Below are positions 14,101 to 29,100 of a stretch of 64,000 nt of DNA, piece after piece (the stretch's first letter is position 1; each line of letters opens with the position of its first letter). Below the pieces are notes generated by a model. That model was given only the letters and a program-made list of their open reading frames with translations. It ran no database searches and was not told where the DNA came from. Source of the DNA: Archivesica marissinica. Lineage: Eukaryota > Mollusca > Bivalvia > Venerida > Vesicomyidae. The translations under genes and the position numbers were made by a program. Where the stretch lies: NCBI GenBank assembly GCA_014843695.1, contig CM026390.1, positions 6,023,301 through 6,087,300 of the forward strand, given 5' to 3'.

Positions 14101-17100
14101 ATGTCTGAAATACTGCTCGAAAGGGAATCCCTGGTACTCGTCTATGTCTGAAATACTGGTGGGAGGGGCATCCCTGGTACTCGTATATGTCTGAAATACT
14201 GGTGGGAGGGGAATCCCTGGTACTCGTATATGTCTGAAATACTGGTGGGAGGGGAATCCCTGGTACTCGTATATGTCTGAAATACTGGTGGGAGGGGAAT
14301 CCCTGGTACTCGTCTATGTCTGAAATACTGCTCGGAGGGGCATCCCTGGTACTCGTATATATCTGAAATACTGCTCGGAGGGGAATCCCTGGTACTCGTA
14401 TATGTCTGAAATACTGGTGGGAGGGGCATCCCTGGTACTCGTATATGTCTGAAATACTGCTCGGAGGGGAATCCCTGGTACTCGTCTATGTCTGAAATAC
14501 TGGTGGGAGGGGCATCCCTGGTACTCGTCTATGTCTGAAATACTGCTCGGAGGGGCATCCCTGGTACTCATATATGTCTGAAATACTGCTCGGAGGGGAA
14601 TCCCTGGTACTCGTCTATGTCTGAAATACTGGTGGGAGGGGATCCTGGTACTCGTTATGTCTGAAATACTGGTGGGAGGGGCATCCCTGGTACTCGTCTA
14701 TGTCTGAAAAACTGCTTGGAGGGGCATCCCTGGTACTCATATATGTCTGAAATACTGCTCGGAGGGGAATCCCTGGTACTCGTCTATGTCTGAAATACTG
14801 GTGGGAGGGGAATCCCTGGTACTCGTCTATGTCTGAAATACTGGTGGGAGGGGAATCCCTGGTACTCGCATATGTCTGAAATACTGGTGGGAGGGGAATC
14901 CCTGGTACTCGTCTATGTCTGAAATACTGGTGGGAGGGGAATCCCTGGTACTCGTCTATGTCTGAAATACTGGTGGGAGGGGAATCCCTGGTACTCGTCT
15001 ATGTCTGAAATACTGCTCGAAAGGGAATCCCTGGTACTCGTCTATGTCTGAAATACTGGTGGGAGGGGCATCCCTGGTACTCGTATATGTCTTAAATACT
15101 GGTGGGAGGGGAATCCCTGGTACTCGTATATGTCTGAAATACTGGTGGGAGGGGCATCCCTGGTACTCGTGTATGTCTGAAATACTGCTCGGAGGGGAAT
15201 CCCTGGTACTCGTATATGTCTGAAATACTGGTGGGAGGGGCATCCCTGGTACTCGTATATGTCTGAAATGCTGGTGGGAGGGGCATCCCTGGTACTCGTC
15301 TATGTCTGAAATACTGGTGAGAGGGGCATCCGTGGTACTCTTCCATGTCTGAAATACTGGTGGGAGGGGCATCCGTGGTACTCGTCCATGTCTGAAATAC
15401 TGGTGGGAGGGGCATCCGTGGTACTCGTATATGTCTGAAATACTGGTGGGAGGGGCATCCCTGGTACTCGTATATATCTGAAATACTGCTCGAAGGGGAA
15501 TCCATGGTACTCGTATATGTCTGAAATACTGGTGGGAGGGGCATCCCTGGTACTCGTATATGTCTGAAATGCTGGTGGGAGGGGCATCCCTGGTACTCAT
15601 ATATGTCTGAAATACTGTTGGGAGGGGCATCCCTGGTACTTGTCTATGTCTGAAATACTGGTGGGAGGGGCATCACTGGTACTCGTATATGTCTGAAATG
15701 CTGGTGGGAGGGGCATCCCTGGTACTCGTCTATGTCTGAAATACTGGTGAGAGGGGCATCACTGGTACTCGTATATGTCTGAAATGCTGGTGGGAGGGGC
15801 ATCCCTGGTACTCGTGTATGTCTGAAATACTGCTCGGAGGGGAATCCCTAGTACTCGTATATGTCTGAAATACTGGTGGGAGGGGCATCCCTGGTACTTG
15901 TCTATGTCTGAAATACTAGTGGGAGGGGCATCCCTGGTACTCGTATATGTCTGAAATGCTGGTGGGAGGGGCATCCCTGGTACTCGTATATGTCTGAAAT
16001 ACTGGTGGGAGGGGAATCCCTGGTACTCGTATATGTCTTAAATACTGCTCGAAAGGGAATCCCTGGTACTCGTCTATGTCTGAAATGCTGGTGGGAGGGG
16101 AATCCCTGGTACTCGTCTATGTCTGAAATGCTGGTGGGAGGGGAATCCCTGGTACTCGTCTATGTCTGAAATACTGGTGAGAGGGGCATCCCTGGTACTA
16201 GTCTATGTCTGAAATACTGGTGAGAGGGGAATCCCTGATACTCGTCTATGTCTTAAATACTGCTCGAAAGGGAATCCCTGGTACTCGTCTATGTCTGAAA
16301 TACTGGTGGGAGGGGCATCCCTGGTACTCGTATATGTCTGAAATACTGGTGGGAGGGGAATCCCTGGTACTCGTATATGTCTGAAATACTGGTGGGAGGG
16401 GAATCCCTGGTACCCGTATATGTCTGAAATACTGGTGGGAGGGGCATCCCTGGTACTCGTATATATCTGAAATACTGGTGGGAGGGGAATCCCTGGTACT
16501 CGTATATGTCTGAAATACTGGTGGGAGGGGAATCCCTGGTACCCGTATATGTCTGAAATACTGGTGGGAGGGGCATCCCTGGTACTCGTTTATGTCTGAA
16601 ATACTGCTCGGAGGGGAATCCCTGGTACTCGTATATGTCTGAAATACTGGTGGGAGGGGCATCCGTGGTACTCGTCCATGTCTGAAATACTGGTGGGAGG
16701 GGCATCCTGTGGTACTCGTCTATGTCTGAAATACTGGTGGGAGGGGCATCCCTGGTACTCGTCTATGTCTGAAATACTGCTCGGAGGGGAATCCCTGGTA
16801 CTCGTCTATGTCTGAAATACTGCTCGGAGGGGCATCCCTGGTACTCGTATATGTCTGAAATATTGGTGGGAGGGGAATCCCTGGTACTCGCATATGTCTG
16901 AAATACTGGTGGGAGGGGAATCCCTGATACTCGTATATGTCTGAAATACTGGTGGGAGGGGCATCCCTGATACTCGTATATGTCTGAAATACTGGTGGGA
17001 GGGGAATCCCTGGTACTCGTATATGTCTGAAATACTGGTGGGAGGGGAATCCCTGGTACCCGTATATGTCTGAAATACTGGTGGGAGGGGCATCCCTGGT

Positions 17101-20100
17101 ACTCGTATATATCTGAAATACTGCTCGGAGGGGAATCCCTGGTACTCGTATATGTCTGAAATACTGGTGGGAGGGGCATCCCTGGTACTCGTATATGTCT
17201 GAAATACTGCTCGGAGGGGAATCCCTGGTACTCGTCTATGTCTGAAATACTGGTGGGAGGGGCATCCCTGGTACTCGTCTATGTCTGAAATACTGCTCGG
17301 AGGGGCATCCCTGGTACTCATATATGTCTGAAATACTGCTCGGAGGGGAATCCCTGGTACTCGTCTATGTCTGAAATACTGGTGGGAGGGGCATCCCTGG
17401 TACTCGTCTATGTCTGAAACAACTGCTTGGAGGGGCATCCCTGGTACTCATATATGTCTGAAATACTGCTCGGAGGGGAATCCCTGGTACTCGTCTATGT
17501 CTGAAATACTGGTGGGAGGGGAATCCCTGGTACTCGTCTATGTCTGAAATACTGGTGGGAGGGGAATCCCTGGTACTCGCATATGTCTGAAATACTGGTG
17601 GGAGGGGAATCCCTGGTACTCGTCTGTCTGAAATACTGGTGGGAGGGGAATCCCTGGTACTCGTCTATGTCTGAAATACTGGTGGGAGGGGAATCCCTGG
17701 TACTCGTCTATGTCTGAAATACTGCTCGAAAGGGAATCCCTGGTACTCGTCTATGTCTGAAATACTGGTGGGAGGGGCATCCCTGGTACTCGTATATGTC
17801 TTAAATACTGGTGGGAGGGGAATCCCTGGTACTCGTATATGTCTGAAATACTGGTGGGAGGGGCATCCCTGGTACTCGTGTATGTCTGAAATACTGCTCG
17901 GAGGGGAATCCCTGGTACTCGTATATGTCTGAAATACTGGTGGGAGGGGCATCCCTGGTACTCGTATATGTCTGAAATGCTGGTGGGAGGGGCATCCCTG
18001 GTACTCGTCTATGTCTGAAATACTGGTGAGAGGGGCATCCGTGGTACTCTTCCATGTCTGAAATACTGGTGGGAGGGGCATCCGTGGTACTCGTCCATGT
18101 CTGAAATACTGGTGGGAGGGGCATCCGTGGTACTCGTATATGTCTGAAATACTGGTGGGAGGGGCATCCCTGGTACTCGTATATATCTGAAATACTGCTC
18201 GGAGGGGAATCCATGGTACTCGTATATGTCTGAAATACTGGTGGGAGGGGCATCCCTGGTACTCGTCTATGTCTGAAATACTGCTTGGAGGGGCATCCCT
18301 GGTACTCATATATGTCTGAAATACTGCTCGGAGGGGAATCCCTGGTACTCGTCTATGTCTGAAATACTGGTGGGAGGGGAATCCCTGGTACTCGTATATG
18401 TCTGAAATACTGGTGGGAGGGGAATCCCTGGTACTCGTCCATGTCTGAAATACTGCTCGAAAGGGAATCCCTGGTACTCGTCTATGTCTGAAATACTGGT
18501 GGGAGGGGCATCCCTGGTACTCGTATATGTCTGAAATACTGCTCGGAGGGGAATCCTGGTACTCGTATATGTCTGAAATACTGGTGGGAGGGGCATCCCT
18601 GGTACTCGTCTATGTCTGAAATACTGGTGGGAGGGGAATCCCTGGTACTCGTATATGTCTGAAATACTGGTGGGAGGGGCATCCCTGGTACTCGTATATG
18701 TCTGAAATACTGCTCGGAGGGGAATCCCTGGTACTCGTATATGTCTGAAATACTGCTCGGAGGGGCATCCCTGGTACTCGTATATGTCTGAAATACTGCT
18801 CGGAGGGGAATCCCTGGTACTCGTATATGTCTGAAATACTGGTGGGAGGGGAATCCCTGGTACTCGTATATGTCTGAAATACTGGTGGGAGGGATCCCTG
18901 GTACTCGTTATTCTGAAATACTGCTCGAAAGGGAATCCCTGGTACTCGTCTATGTCTGAAATACTGGTGGGAGGGGCATCCCTGGTACTCGTATATGTCT
19001 GAAATACTGCTCGGAGGGGAATCCCTGGTACTCGTATATGTCTGAAATACTGCTCGGAGGGGCATCCCTGGTACTCGTATATGTCTGAAATACTGCTCGG
19101 AGGGGAATCCCTGGTACTCGTATATGTCTGAAATACTGGTGGGAGGGGAATCCCTGGTACTCGTATATGTCTGAAATACTGGTGGGAGGGGAATCCCTGG
19201 TACTCGTATATGTCTGAAATACTGGTGGGAGGGGAATCCCTGGTACTCTTGTCTGAAATACTGGTGGGAGGGGCATCCCTGGTACTCGTATATGTCTGAA
19301 ATACTGGTGGGAGGGGCATCCCTGGTACTCGTATATGTCTGAAATACTGGTGGGAGGGGAATCCCTGGTACTCGTCTATGTCTGAAATACTGGTGGGAGG
19401 GGCATCCCTGGTACTCGTCTATGTCTGAAATACTGCTGGGAGGGGCATCCCTGGTACTCGTCTATGTCTGAAATACTGGTGGGAGGGGCATCCCTGGTAC
19501 TCGTATATGTCTGAAATACTGGTGGGAGGGGAATCCCTGGTACTCGTATATGTCTGAAATACTGGTGGGAGGGGAATCCCTGGTACTCGTATATGTCTGA
19601 AATACTGGTGGGAGGGGCATCCCTGGTACTCGTATATATCTGAAATACTGCTCGGAGGGGAATCCCTGGTACTCATATATGTCTGAAATACTGGTGGGAG
19701 GGGCATCCCTGGTACTTGTCTATGTCTGAAATACTGGTGGGAGGGGCATCACTGGTACTCGTATATGTCTGAAATGCTGGTGGGAGGGGCATCCCTGGTA
19801 CTCGTCTATGTCTGAAATACTGGTGAGAGGGGCATCACTGGTACTCGTATATGTCTGAAATGCTGGTGGGAGGGGCATCCCTGGTACTCGTGTATGTCTG
19901 AAATACTGCTCGGAGGGGAATCCCTGGTACTCGTATATGTCTGAAATACTGGTGGGAGGGGCATCCCTGGTACTCGTCTATGTCTGAAATACTAGTGGGA
20001 GGGGCATCCCTGGTACTCGTATATGTCTGAAATACTGGTGGGAGGGGCATCCCTGGTACTCGTATATGTCTGAAATACTGGTGGGAGGGGAATCCCTGGT

Positions 20101-23100
20101 ACTCGTCTATGTCTTAAATACTGCTCGAAAGGGAATCCCTGGTACTCGTCTATGTCTGAAATGCTGGTGGGAGGGGAATCCCTGGTACTCGTCTATGTCT
20201 GAAATGCTGGTGGGAGGGGAATCCCTGGTACTCGTCTATGTCTGAAATACTGGTGAGAGGGGAATCCCTGGTACTCGTCTATGTCTTAAATACTGCTCGA
20301 AAGGGAATCCCTGGTACTCGTCTATGTCTGAAATACTGGTGGGAGGGGCATCCCTGGTACTCGTATATGTCTGAAATACTGCTGGGAGGGGAATCCCTGG
20401 TACTCGTATATGTCTGAAATACTGGTGGGAGGGGAATCCCTGGTACTCGTATATGTCTGAAATACTGGTGGGAGGGGCATCCCTGGTACTCGTATATGTC
20501 TGAAATACTGGTGGGAGGGGCATCCCTGGTACTCGTATATGTCTGAAATACTGGTGGGAGGGGAATCCCTGGTACTCGTATATGTCTGAAATACTGGTGG
20601 GAGGGGCATCCCTGGTACTCGTCTATGTCTGAAATACTGCTCGGAGGGGAATCCCTGGTACTCGTATATGTCTGAAATACTGGTGGGAGGGGCATCCCTG
20701 GTACTCGTCCATGTCTGAAATACTGGTGGGAGGGGCATCCGTGGTACTCGTCTATGTCTGAAATACTGGTGGGAGGGGCATCCCTGGTACTCGTCTATGT
20801 CTGAAATACTGCTCGGAGGGGAATCCCTGGTACTCGTCTATGTCTGAAATACTGCTCGGAGGGGCATCCCTGGTACTCGTATATGTCTGAAATATTGGTG
20901 GGAGGGGAATCCCTGGTACTCGCATATGTCTGAAATACTGGTGGGAGGGGAATCCCTGGTACTCGTATATGTCTGAAATACTGGTGGGAGGGGCATCCCT
21001 GGTACTCGTATATGTCTGAAATACTGGTGGGAGGGGAATCCCTGGTACTCGTATATGTCTGAAATACTGGTGGGAGGGGAATCCCTGGTACCCGTATATG
21101 TCTGAAATACTGGTGGGAGGGGCATCCCTGGTACTCGTATATATCTGAAATACTGCTCGGAGGGGAATCCCTGGTACTCGTATATGTCTGAAATACTGGT
21201 GGGAGGGGCATCCCTGGTACTCGTATATGTCTGAAATACTGCTCGGAGGGGAATCCCTGGTACTCGTCTATGTCTGAAATACTGGTGGGAGGGGCATCCC
21301 TGGTACTCGTCTATGTCTGAAATACTGCTCGGAGGGGCATCCCTGGTACTCATATATGTCTGAAATACTGCTCGGAGGGGAATCCCTGGTACTCGTCTAT
21401 GTCTGAAATACTGGTGGGAGGGGCATCCCTGGTACTCGTCTATGTCTGAAACAACTGCTTGGAGGGGCATCCCTGGTACTCATATATGTCTGAAATACTG
21501 CTCGGAGGGGAATCCCTGGTACTCGTCTATGTCTGAAATACTGGTGGGAGGGGAATCCCTGGTACTCGTCTATGTCTGAAATACTGGTGGGAGGGGAATC
21601 CCTGGTACTCGCATATGTCTGAAATACTGGTGGGAGGGGAATCCCTGGTACTCGTCTGTCTGAAATACTGGTGGGAGGGGAATCCCTGGTACTCGTCTAT
21701 GTCTGAAATACTGGTGGGAGGGGAATCCCTGGTACTCGTCTATGTCTGAAATACTGCTCGAAAGGGAATCCCTGGTACTCGTCTATGTCTGAAATACTGG
21801 TGGGAGGGGCATCCCTGGTACTCGTATATGTCTTAAATACTGGTGGGAGGGGAATCCCTGGTACTCGTATATGTCTGAAATACTGGTGGGAGGGGCATCC
21901 CTGGTACTCGTGTATGTCTGAAATACTGCTCGGAGGGGAATCCCTGGTACTCGTATATGTCTGAAATACTGGTGGGAGGGGCATCCCTGGTACTCGTATA
22001 TGTCTGAAATGCTGGTGGGAGGGGCATCCCTGGTACTCGTCTATGTCTGAAATACTGGTGAGAGGGGCATCCGTGGTACTCGTCCATGTCTGAAATACTG
22101 GTGGGAGGGGCATCCGTGGTACTCGTCCATGTCTGAAATACTGGTGGGAGGGGCATCCGTGGTACTCGTATATGTCTGAAATACTGGTGGGAGGGGCATC
22201 CCTGGTACTCGTATATATCTGAAATACTGCTCGAAGGGGAATCCATGGTACTCGTATATGTCTGAAATACTGGTGGGAGGGGCATCCCTGGTACTCGTAT
22301 ATGTCTGAAATACTGGTGGGAGGGGCATCCCTGGTACTCATATATGTCTGAAATACTGTTGGGAGGGGCATCCCTGGTACTTGTCTATGTCTGAAATACT
22401 GGTGGGAGGGGCATCACTGGTACTCGTATATGTCTGAAATGCTGGTGGGAGGGGCATCCCTGGTACTCGTCTATGTCTGAAATACTGGTGAGAGGGGCAT
22501 CACTGGTACTCGTATATGTCTGAAATGCTGGTGGGAGGGGCATCCCTGGTACTCGTGTATGTCTGAAATACTGCTCGGAGGGGAATCCCTGGTACTCGTA
22601 TATGTCTGAAATACTGGTGGGAGGGGCATCCCTGGTACTTGTCTATGTCTGAAATACTAGTGGGAGGGGCATCCCTGGTACTCGTATATGTCTGAAATGC
22701 TGGTGGGAGGGGCATCCCTGGTACTCGTATATGTCTGAAATACTGGTGGGAGGGGAATCCCTGGTACTCGTATATGTCTTAAATACTGCTCGAAAGGGAA
22801 TCCCTGGTACTCGTCTATGTCTGAAATGCTGGTGGGAGGGGAATCCCTGGTACTCGTCTATGTCTGAAATGCTGGTGGGAGGGGAATCCCTGGTACTCGT
22901 CTATGTCTGAAATACTGGTGAGAGGGGCATCCCTGGTACTAGTCTATGTCTGAAATACTGGTGAGAGGGGAATCCCTGATACTCGTATATGTCTTAAATA
23001 CTGCTCGAAAGGGAATCCCTGGTACTCGTCTATGTCTGAAATACTGGTGGGAGGGGCATCCCTGGTACTCGTATATGTCTGAAATACTGGTGGGAGGGGA

Positions 23101-26100
23101 ATCCCTGGTACTCGTATATGTCTGAAATACTGGTGGGAGGGGAATCCCTGGTACCCGTATATGTCTGAAATACTGGTGGGAGGGGCATCCCTGGTACTCG
23201 TATATGTCTGAAATACTGGTGGGAGGGGAATCCCTGGTACTCGTATATGTCTGAAATACTGGTGGGAGGGGAATCCCTGGTACCCGTATATGTCTGAAAT
23301 ACTGGTGGGAGGGGCATCCCTGGTACTCGTTTATGTCTGAAATACTGCTCGGAGGGGAATCCCTGGTACTCGTATATGTCTGAAATACTGGTGGGAGGGG
23401 CATCCGTGGTACTCGTCCATGTCTGAAATACTGGTGGGAGGGGCATCCTGTGGTACTCGTCTATGTCTGAAATACTGGTGGGAGGGGCATCCCTGGTACT
23501 CGTCTATGTCTGAAATACTGCTCGGAGGGGAATCCCTGGTACTCGTCTATGTCTGAAATACTGCTCGGAGGGGCATCCCTGGTACTCGTATATGTCTGAA
23601 ATATTGGTGGGAGGGGAATCCCTGGTACTCGCATATGTCTGAAATACTGGTGGGAGGGGAATCCCTGGTACTCGTATATGTCTGAAATACTGGTGGGAGG
23701 GGCATCCCTGGTACTCGTATATGTCTGAAATACTGGTGGGAGGGGAATCCCTGGTACTCGTATATGTCTGAAATACTGGTGGGAGGGGAATCCCTGGTAC
23801 TCGTATATGTCTGAAATACTGGTGGGAGGGGCATCCCTGGTACTCGTATATGTCTGAAATACTGCTCGGAGGGGAATCCCTGGTACTCGTATATGTCTGA
23901 AATACTGGTGGGAGGGGCATCCCTGGTACTCGTATATGTCTGAAATACTGCTCGGAGGGGAATCCCTGGTACTCGTCTATGTCTGAAATACTGGTGGGAG
24001 GGGCATCCCTGGTACTCGTCTATGTCTGAAATACTGCTCGGAGGGGCATCCCTGGTACTCGTATATGTCTGAAATACTGCTCGGAGGGGAATCCCTGGTA
24101 CTCGTCTATGTCTGAAATACTGGTGGGAGGGGCATCCCTGGTACTCGTATATGTCTGAAATACTGCTCGGAGGGGAATCCCTGGTACTCGTATATGTCTG
24201 AAATACTGGTGGGAGGGGAATCCCTGGTACTCGTATATGTCTGAAATACTGGTGGGAGGGGAATCCCTGGTACTCGTATATGTCTGAAATACTGCTCGAA
24301 AGGGAATCCCTGGTACTCGTCTATGTCTGAAATACTGGTGGGAGGGGCATCCCTGGTACTCGTATATGTCTGAAATACTGCTCGGAGGGGAATCCCTGGT
24401 ACTCGTATATGTCTGAAATACTGCTCGGAGGGGCATCCCTGGTACTCGTATATGTCTGAAATACTGCTCGGAGGGGAATCCCTGGTACTCGTATATGTCT
24501 GAAATACTGGTGGGAGGGGAATCCCTGGTACTCGTATATGTCTGAAATACTGGTGGGAGGGGAATCCCTGGTACTCGTATATGTCTGAAATACTGGTGGG
24601 AGGGGAATCCCTGGTACTCATCTGTCTGAAATACTGGTGGGAGGGGCATCCCTGGTACTCGTATATGTCTGAAATACTGGTGGGAGGGGCATCCCTGGTA
24701 CTCGTATATGTCTGAAATACTGGTGGGAGGGGCATCCCTGGTACTCGTCTATGTCTGAAATACTGGTGGGAGGGGCATCCCTGGTACTCGTCTATGTCTG
24801 AAATACTGCTCGGAGGGGCATCCCTGGTACTCGTCTATGTCTGAAATACTGCTCGGAGGGGCATCCCTGGTACTCGTATATGTCTGAAATACTGGTGGGA
24901 GGGGAATCCCTGGTACTCGTATATGTCTGAAATACTGGTGGGAGGGGAATCCCTGGTACTCGTATATGTCTGAAATACTGGTGGGAGGGGCATCCCTGGT
25001 ACTCGTATATGTCTGAAATACTGCTCGGAGGGGAATCCCTGGTACTCATATATGTCTGAAATACTGGTGGGAGGGGCATCCCTGGTACTTGTCTATGTCT
25101 GAAATACTGGTGGGAGGGGCATCACTGGTACTCGTATATGTCTGAAATGCTGGTGGGAGGGGCATCCCTGGTACTCGTCTATGTCTGAAATACTGGTGAG
25201 AGGGGCATCACTGGTACTCGTATATGTCTGAAATGCTGGTGGGAGGGGCATCCCTGGTACTCGTGTATGTCTGAAATACTGCTCGGAGGGGAATCCCTGG
25301 TACTCGTATATGTCTGAAATACTGGTGGGAGGGGCATCCCTGGTACTTGTCTATGTCTGAAATACTAGTGGGAGGGGCATCCCTGGTACTCGTATATGTC
25401 TGAAATGCTGGTGGGAGGGGCATCCCTGGTACTCGTATATGTCTGAAATACTGGTGGGAGGGGAATCCCTGGTACTCGTATATGTCTTAAATACTGCTCG
25501 AAAGGGAATCCCTGGTACTCGTCTATGTCTGAAATGCTGGTGGGAGGGGAATCCCTGGTACTCGTCTATGTCTGAAATGCTGGTGGGAGGGGAATCCCTG
25601 GTACTCGTCTATGTCTGAAATACTGGTGAGAGGGGAATCCCTGATACTCGTCTATGTCTTAAATACTGCTCGAAAGGGAATCCCTGGTACTCGTCTATGT
25701 CTGAAATACTGGTGGGAGGGGCATCCCTGGTACTCGTATATGTCTGAAATACTGGTGGGAGGGGAATCCCTGGTACTCGTATATGTCTGAAATACTGGTG
25801 GGAGGGGAATCCCTGGTACCCGTATATGTCTGAAATACTGGTGGGAGGGGCATCCCTGGTACTCGTATATATCTGAAATACTGGTGGGAGGGGAATCCCT
25901 GGTACTCGTATATGTCTGAAATACTGGTGGGAGGGGAATCCCTGGTACCCGTATATGTCTGAAATACTGGTGGGAGGGGCATCCCTGGTACTCGTTTATG
26001 TCTGAAATACTGCTCGGAGGGGAATCCCTGGTACTCGTATATGTCTGAAATACTGGTGGGAGGGGCATCCGTGGTACTCGTCCATGTCTGAAATACTGGT

Positions 26101-29100
26101 GGGAGGGGCATCCTGTGGTACTCGTCTATGTCTGAAATACTGGTGGGAGGGGCATCCCTGGTACTCGTCTATGTCTGAAATACTGCTCGGAGGGGAATCC
26201 CTGGTACTCGTCTATGTCTGAAATACTGCTCGGAGGGGCATCCCTGGTACTCGTATATGTCTGAAATATTGGTGGGAGGGGAATCCCTGGTACTCGCATA
26301 TGTCTGAAATACTGGTGGGAGGGGAATCCCTGATACTCGTATATGTCTGAAATACTGGTGGGAGGGGCATCCCTGATACTCGTATATGTCTGAAATACTG
26401 GTGGGAGGGGAATCCCTGGTACTCGTATATGTCTGAAATACTGGTGGGAGGGGAATCCCTGGTACCCGTATATGTCTGAAATACTGGTGGGAGGGGCATC
26501 CCTGGTACTCGTATATATCTGAAATACTGCTCGGAGGGGAATCCCTGGTACTCGTATATGTCTGAAATACTGGTGGGAGGGGCATCCCTGGTACTCGTAT
26601 ATGTCTGAAATACTGCTCGGAGGGGAATCCCTGGTACTCGTCTATGTCTGAAATACTGGTGGGAGGGGCATCCCTGGTACTCGTCTATGTCTGAAATACT
26701 GCTCGGAGGGGCATCCCTGGTACTCATATATGTCTGAAATACTGCTCGGAGGGGAATCCCTGGTACTCGTCTATGTCTGAAATACTGGTGGGAGGGGCAT
26801 CCCTGGTACTCGTCTATGTCTGAAACAACTGCTTGGAGGGGCATCCCTGGTACTCATATATGTCTGAAATACTGCTCGGAGGGGAATCCCTGGTACTCGT
26901 CTATGTCTGAAATACTGGTGGGAGGGGAATCCCTGGTACTCGTCTATGTCTGAAATACTGGTGGGAGGGGAATCCCTGGTACTCGCATATGTCTGAAATA
27001 CTGGTGGGAGGGGAATCCCTGGTACTCGTCTGTCTGAAATACTGGTGGGAGGGGAATCCCTGGTACTCGTCTATGTCTGAAATACTGGTGGGAGGGGAAT
27101 CCCTGGTACTCGTCTATGTCTGAAATACTGCTCGAAAGGGAATCCCTGGTACTCGTCTATGTCTGAAATACTGGTGGGAGGGGCATCCCTGGTACTCGTA
27201 TATGTCTTAAATACTGGTGGGAGGGGAATCCCTGGTACTCGTATATGTCTGAAATACTGGTGGGAGGGGCATCCCTGGTACTCGTGTATGTCTGAAATAC
27301 TGCTCGGAGGGGAATCCCTGGTACTCGTATATGTCTGAAATACTGGTGGGAGGGGCATCCCTGGTACTCGTATATGTCTGAAATGCTGGTGGGAGGGGCA
27401 TCCCTGGTACTCGTCTATGTCTGAAATACTGGTGAGAGGGGCATCCGTGGTACTCTTCCATGTCTGAAATACTGGTGGGAGGGGCATCCGTGGTACTCGT
27501 CCATGTCTGAAATACTGGTGGGAGGGGCATCCGTGGTACTCGTATATGTCTGAAATACTGGTGGGAGGGGCATCCCTGGTACTCGTATATATCTGAAATA
27601 CTGCTCGAAGGGGAATCCATGGTACTCGTATATGTCTGAAATACTGGTGGGAGGGGCATCCCTGGTACTCGTATATGTCTGAAATACTGGTGGGAGGGGC
27701 ATCCCTGGTACTCATATATGTCTGAAATACTGTTGGGAGGGGCATCCCTGGTACTTGTCTATGTCTGAAATACTGGTGGGAGGGGCATCACTGGTACTCG
27801 TATATGTCTGAAATGCTGGTGGGAGGGGCATCCCTGGTACTCGTCTATGTCTGAAATACTGGTGAGAGGGGCATCCCTGGTACTCGTATATGTCTGAAAT
27901 ACTGGTGGGAGGGGCATCCCTGGTACTCGTATATGTCTGAAATACTGCTCGGAGGGGAATCCCTGGTACTCGTATATGTCTGAAATACTGGTGGGAGGGG
28001 CATCCCTGGTACTCGTCTATGTCTGAAATACTGGTGGGAGGGGAATCCCTGGTACTCGTATATGTCTGAAATACTGGTGGGAGGGGCATCCCTGGTACTC
28101 GTATATGTCTGAAATACTGGTGGGAGGGGAATCCCTGGTACTCGTATATGTCTGAAATACTGCTCGGAAGGGAATCCCTGGTACTCGTCTATGTCTGAAA
28201 CTGGTGGGAGGGGAATCCCTGGTACTCGTCTATGTCTGAAATACTGGTGGGAGGGGAATCCCTGGTACTCGTCTATGTCTGAAATACTGGTGAGAGGGGC
28301 ATCCCTGGTACTCGTCTATGTCTGAAATACTGGTGGGAGGGGAATCCCTGGTACTCGTATATGTCTTAAATACTGCTCGAAAGGGAATCCCTGGTACTCG
28401 TCTATGTCTGAAATACTGGTGGGAGGGGCATCCCTGGTACTCGTATATGTCTGAAATACTGGTGGGAGGGGAATCCCTGGTACTCGTATATGTCTGAAAT
28501 ACTGCTCGGAGGGGAATCCCTGGTACTCGTCTATGTCTGAAATACTGGTGGGAGGGGAATCCCTGGTACTCGTATATGTCTGAAATACTGGTGGGAGGGG
28601 AATCCCTGGTACTCGTCTATGTCTGAAATACTGGTGGGAGGGGCATCCCTGGTACTCGTCTATGTCTGAAATACTGGTGGGAGGGGCATCCCTGGTACTC
28701 GTCTATGTCTGAAATACTGCTCGGAGGGGAATCCCTGGTACTCGTCTATGTCTGAAATACTGGTGGGAGGGGCATCCCTGGTACTCGTATATGTCTGAAA
28801 TACTGGTGGGAGGGGAATCCCTGGTACTCGTCTATGTCTGAAATACTGCTCGGAGGGGCATCCCTGGTACTCGTATATGTCTGAAATACTGGTGGGAGGG
28901 GAATCCCTGGTACTCGTATATGTCTTAAATACTGGTGGGAGGGGAATCCCTGGTACTCGTATATGTCTGAAATACTGGTGGGAGGGGAATCCCTGGTACT
29001 CATCTGTCTGAAATACTGGTGGGAGGGGCATCCCTGGTACTCGTATATGTCTGAAATACTGCTCGGAGGGGAATCCCTGGTACTCGTATATGTCTGAAAT

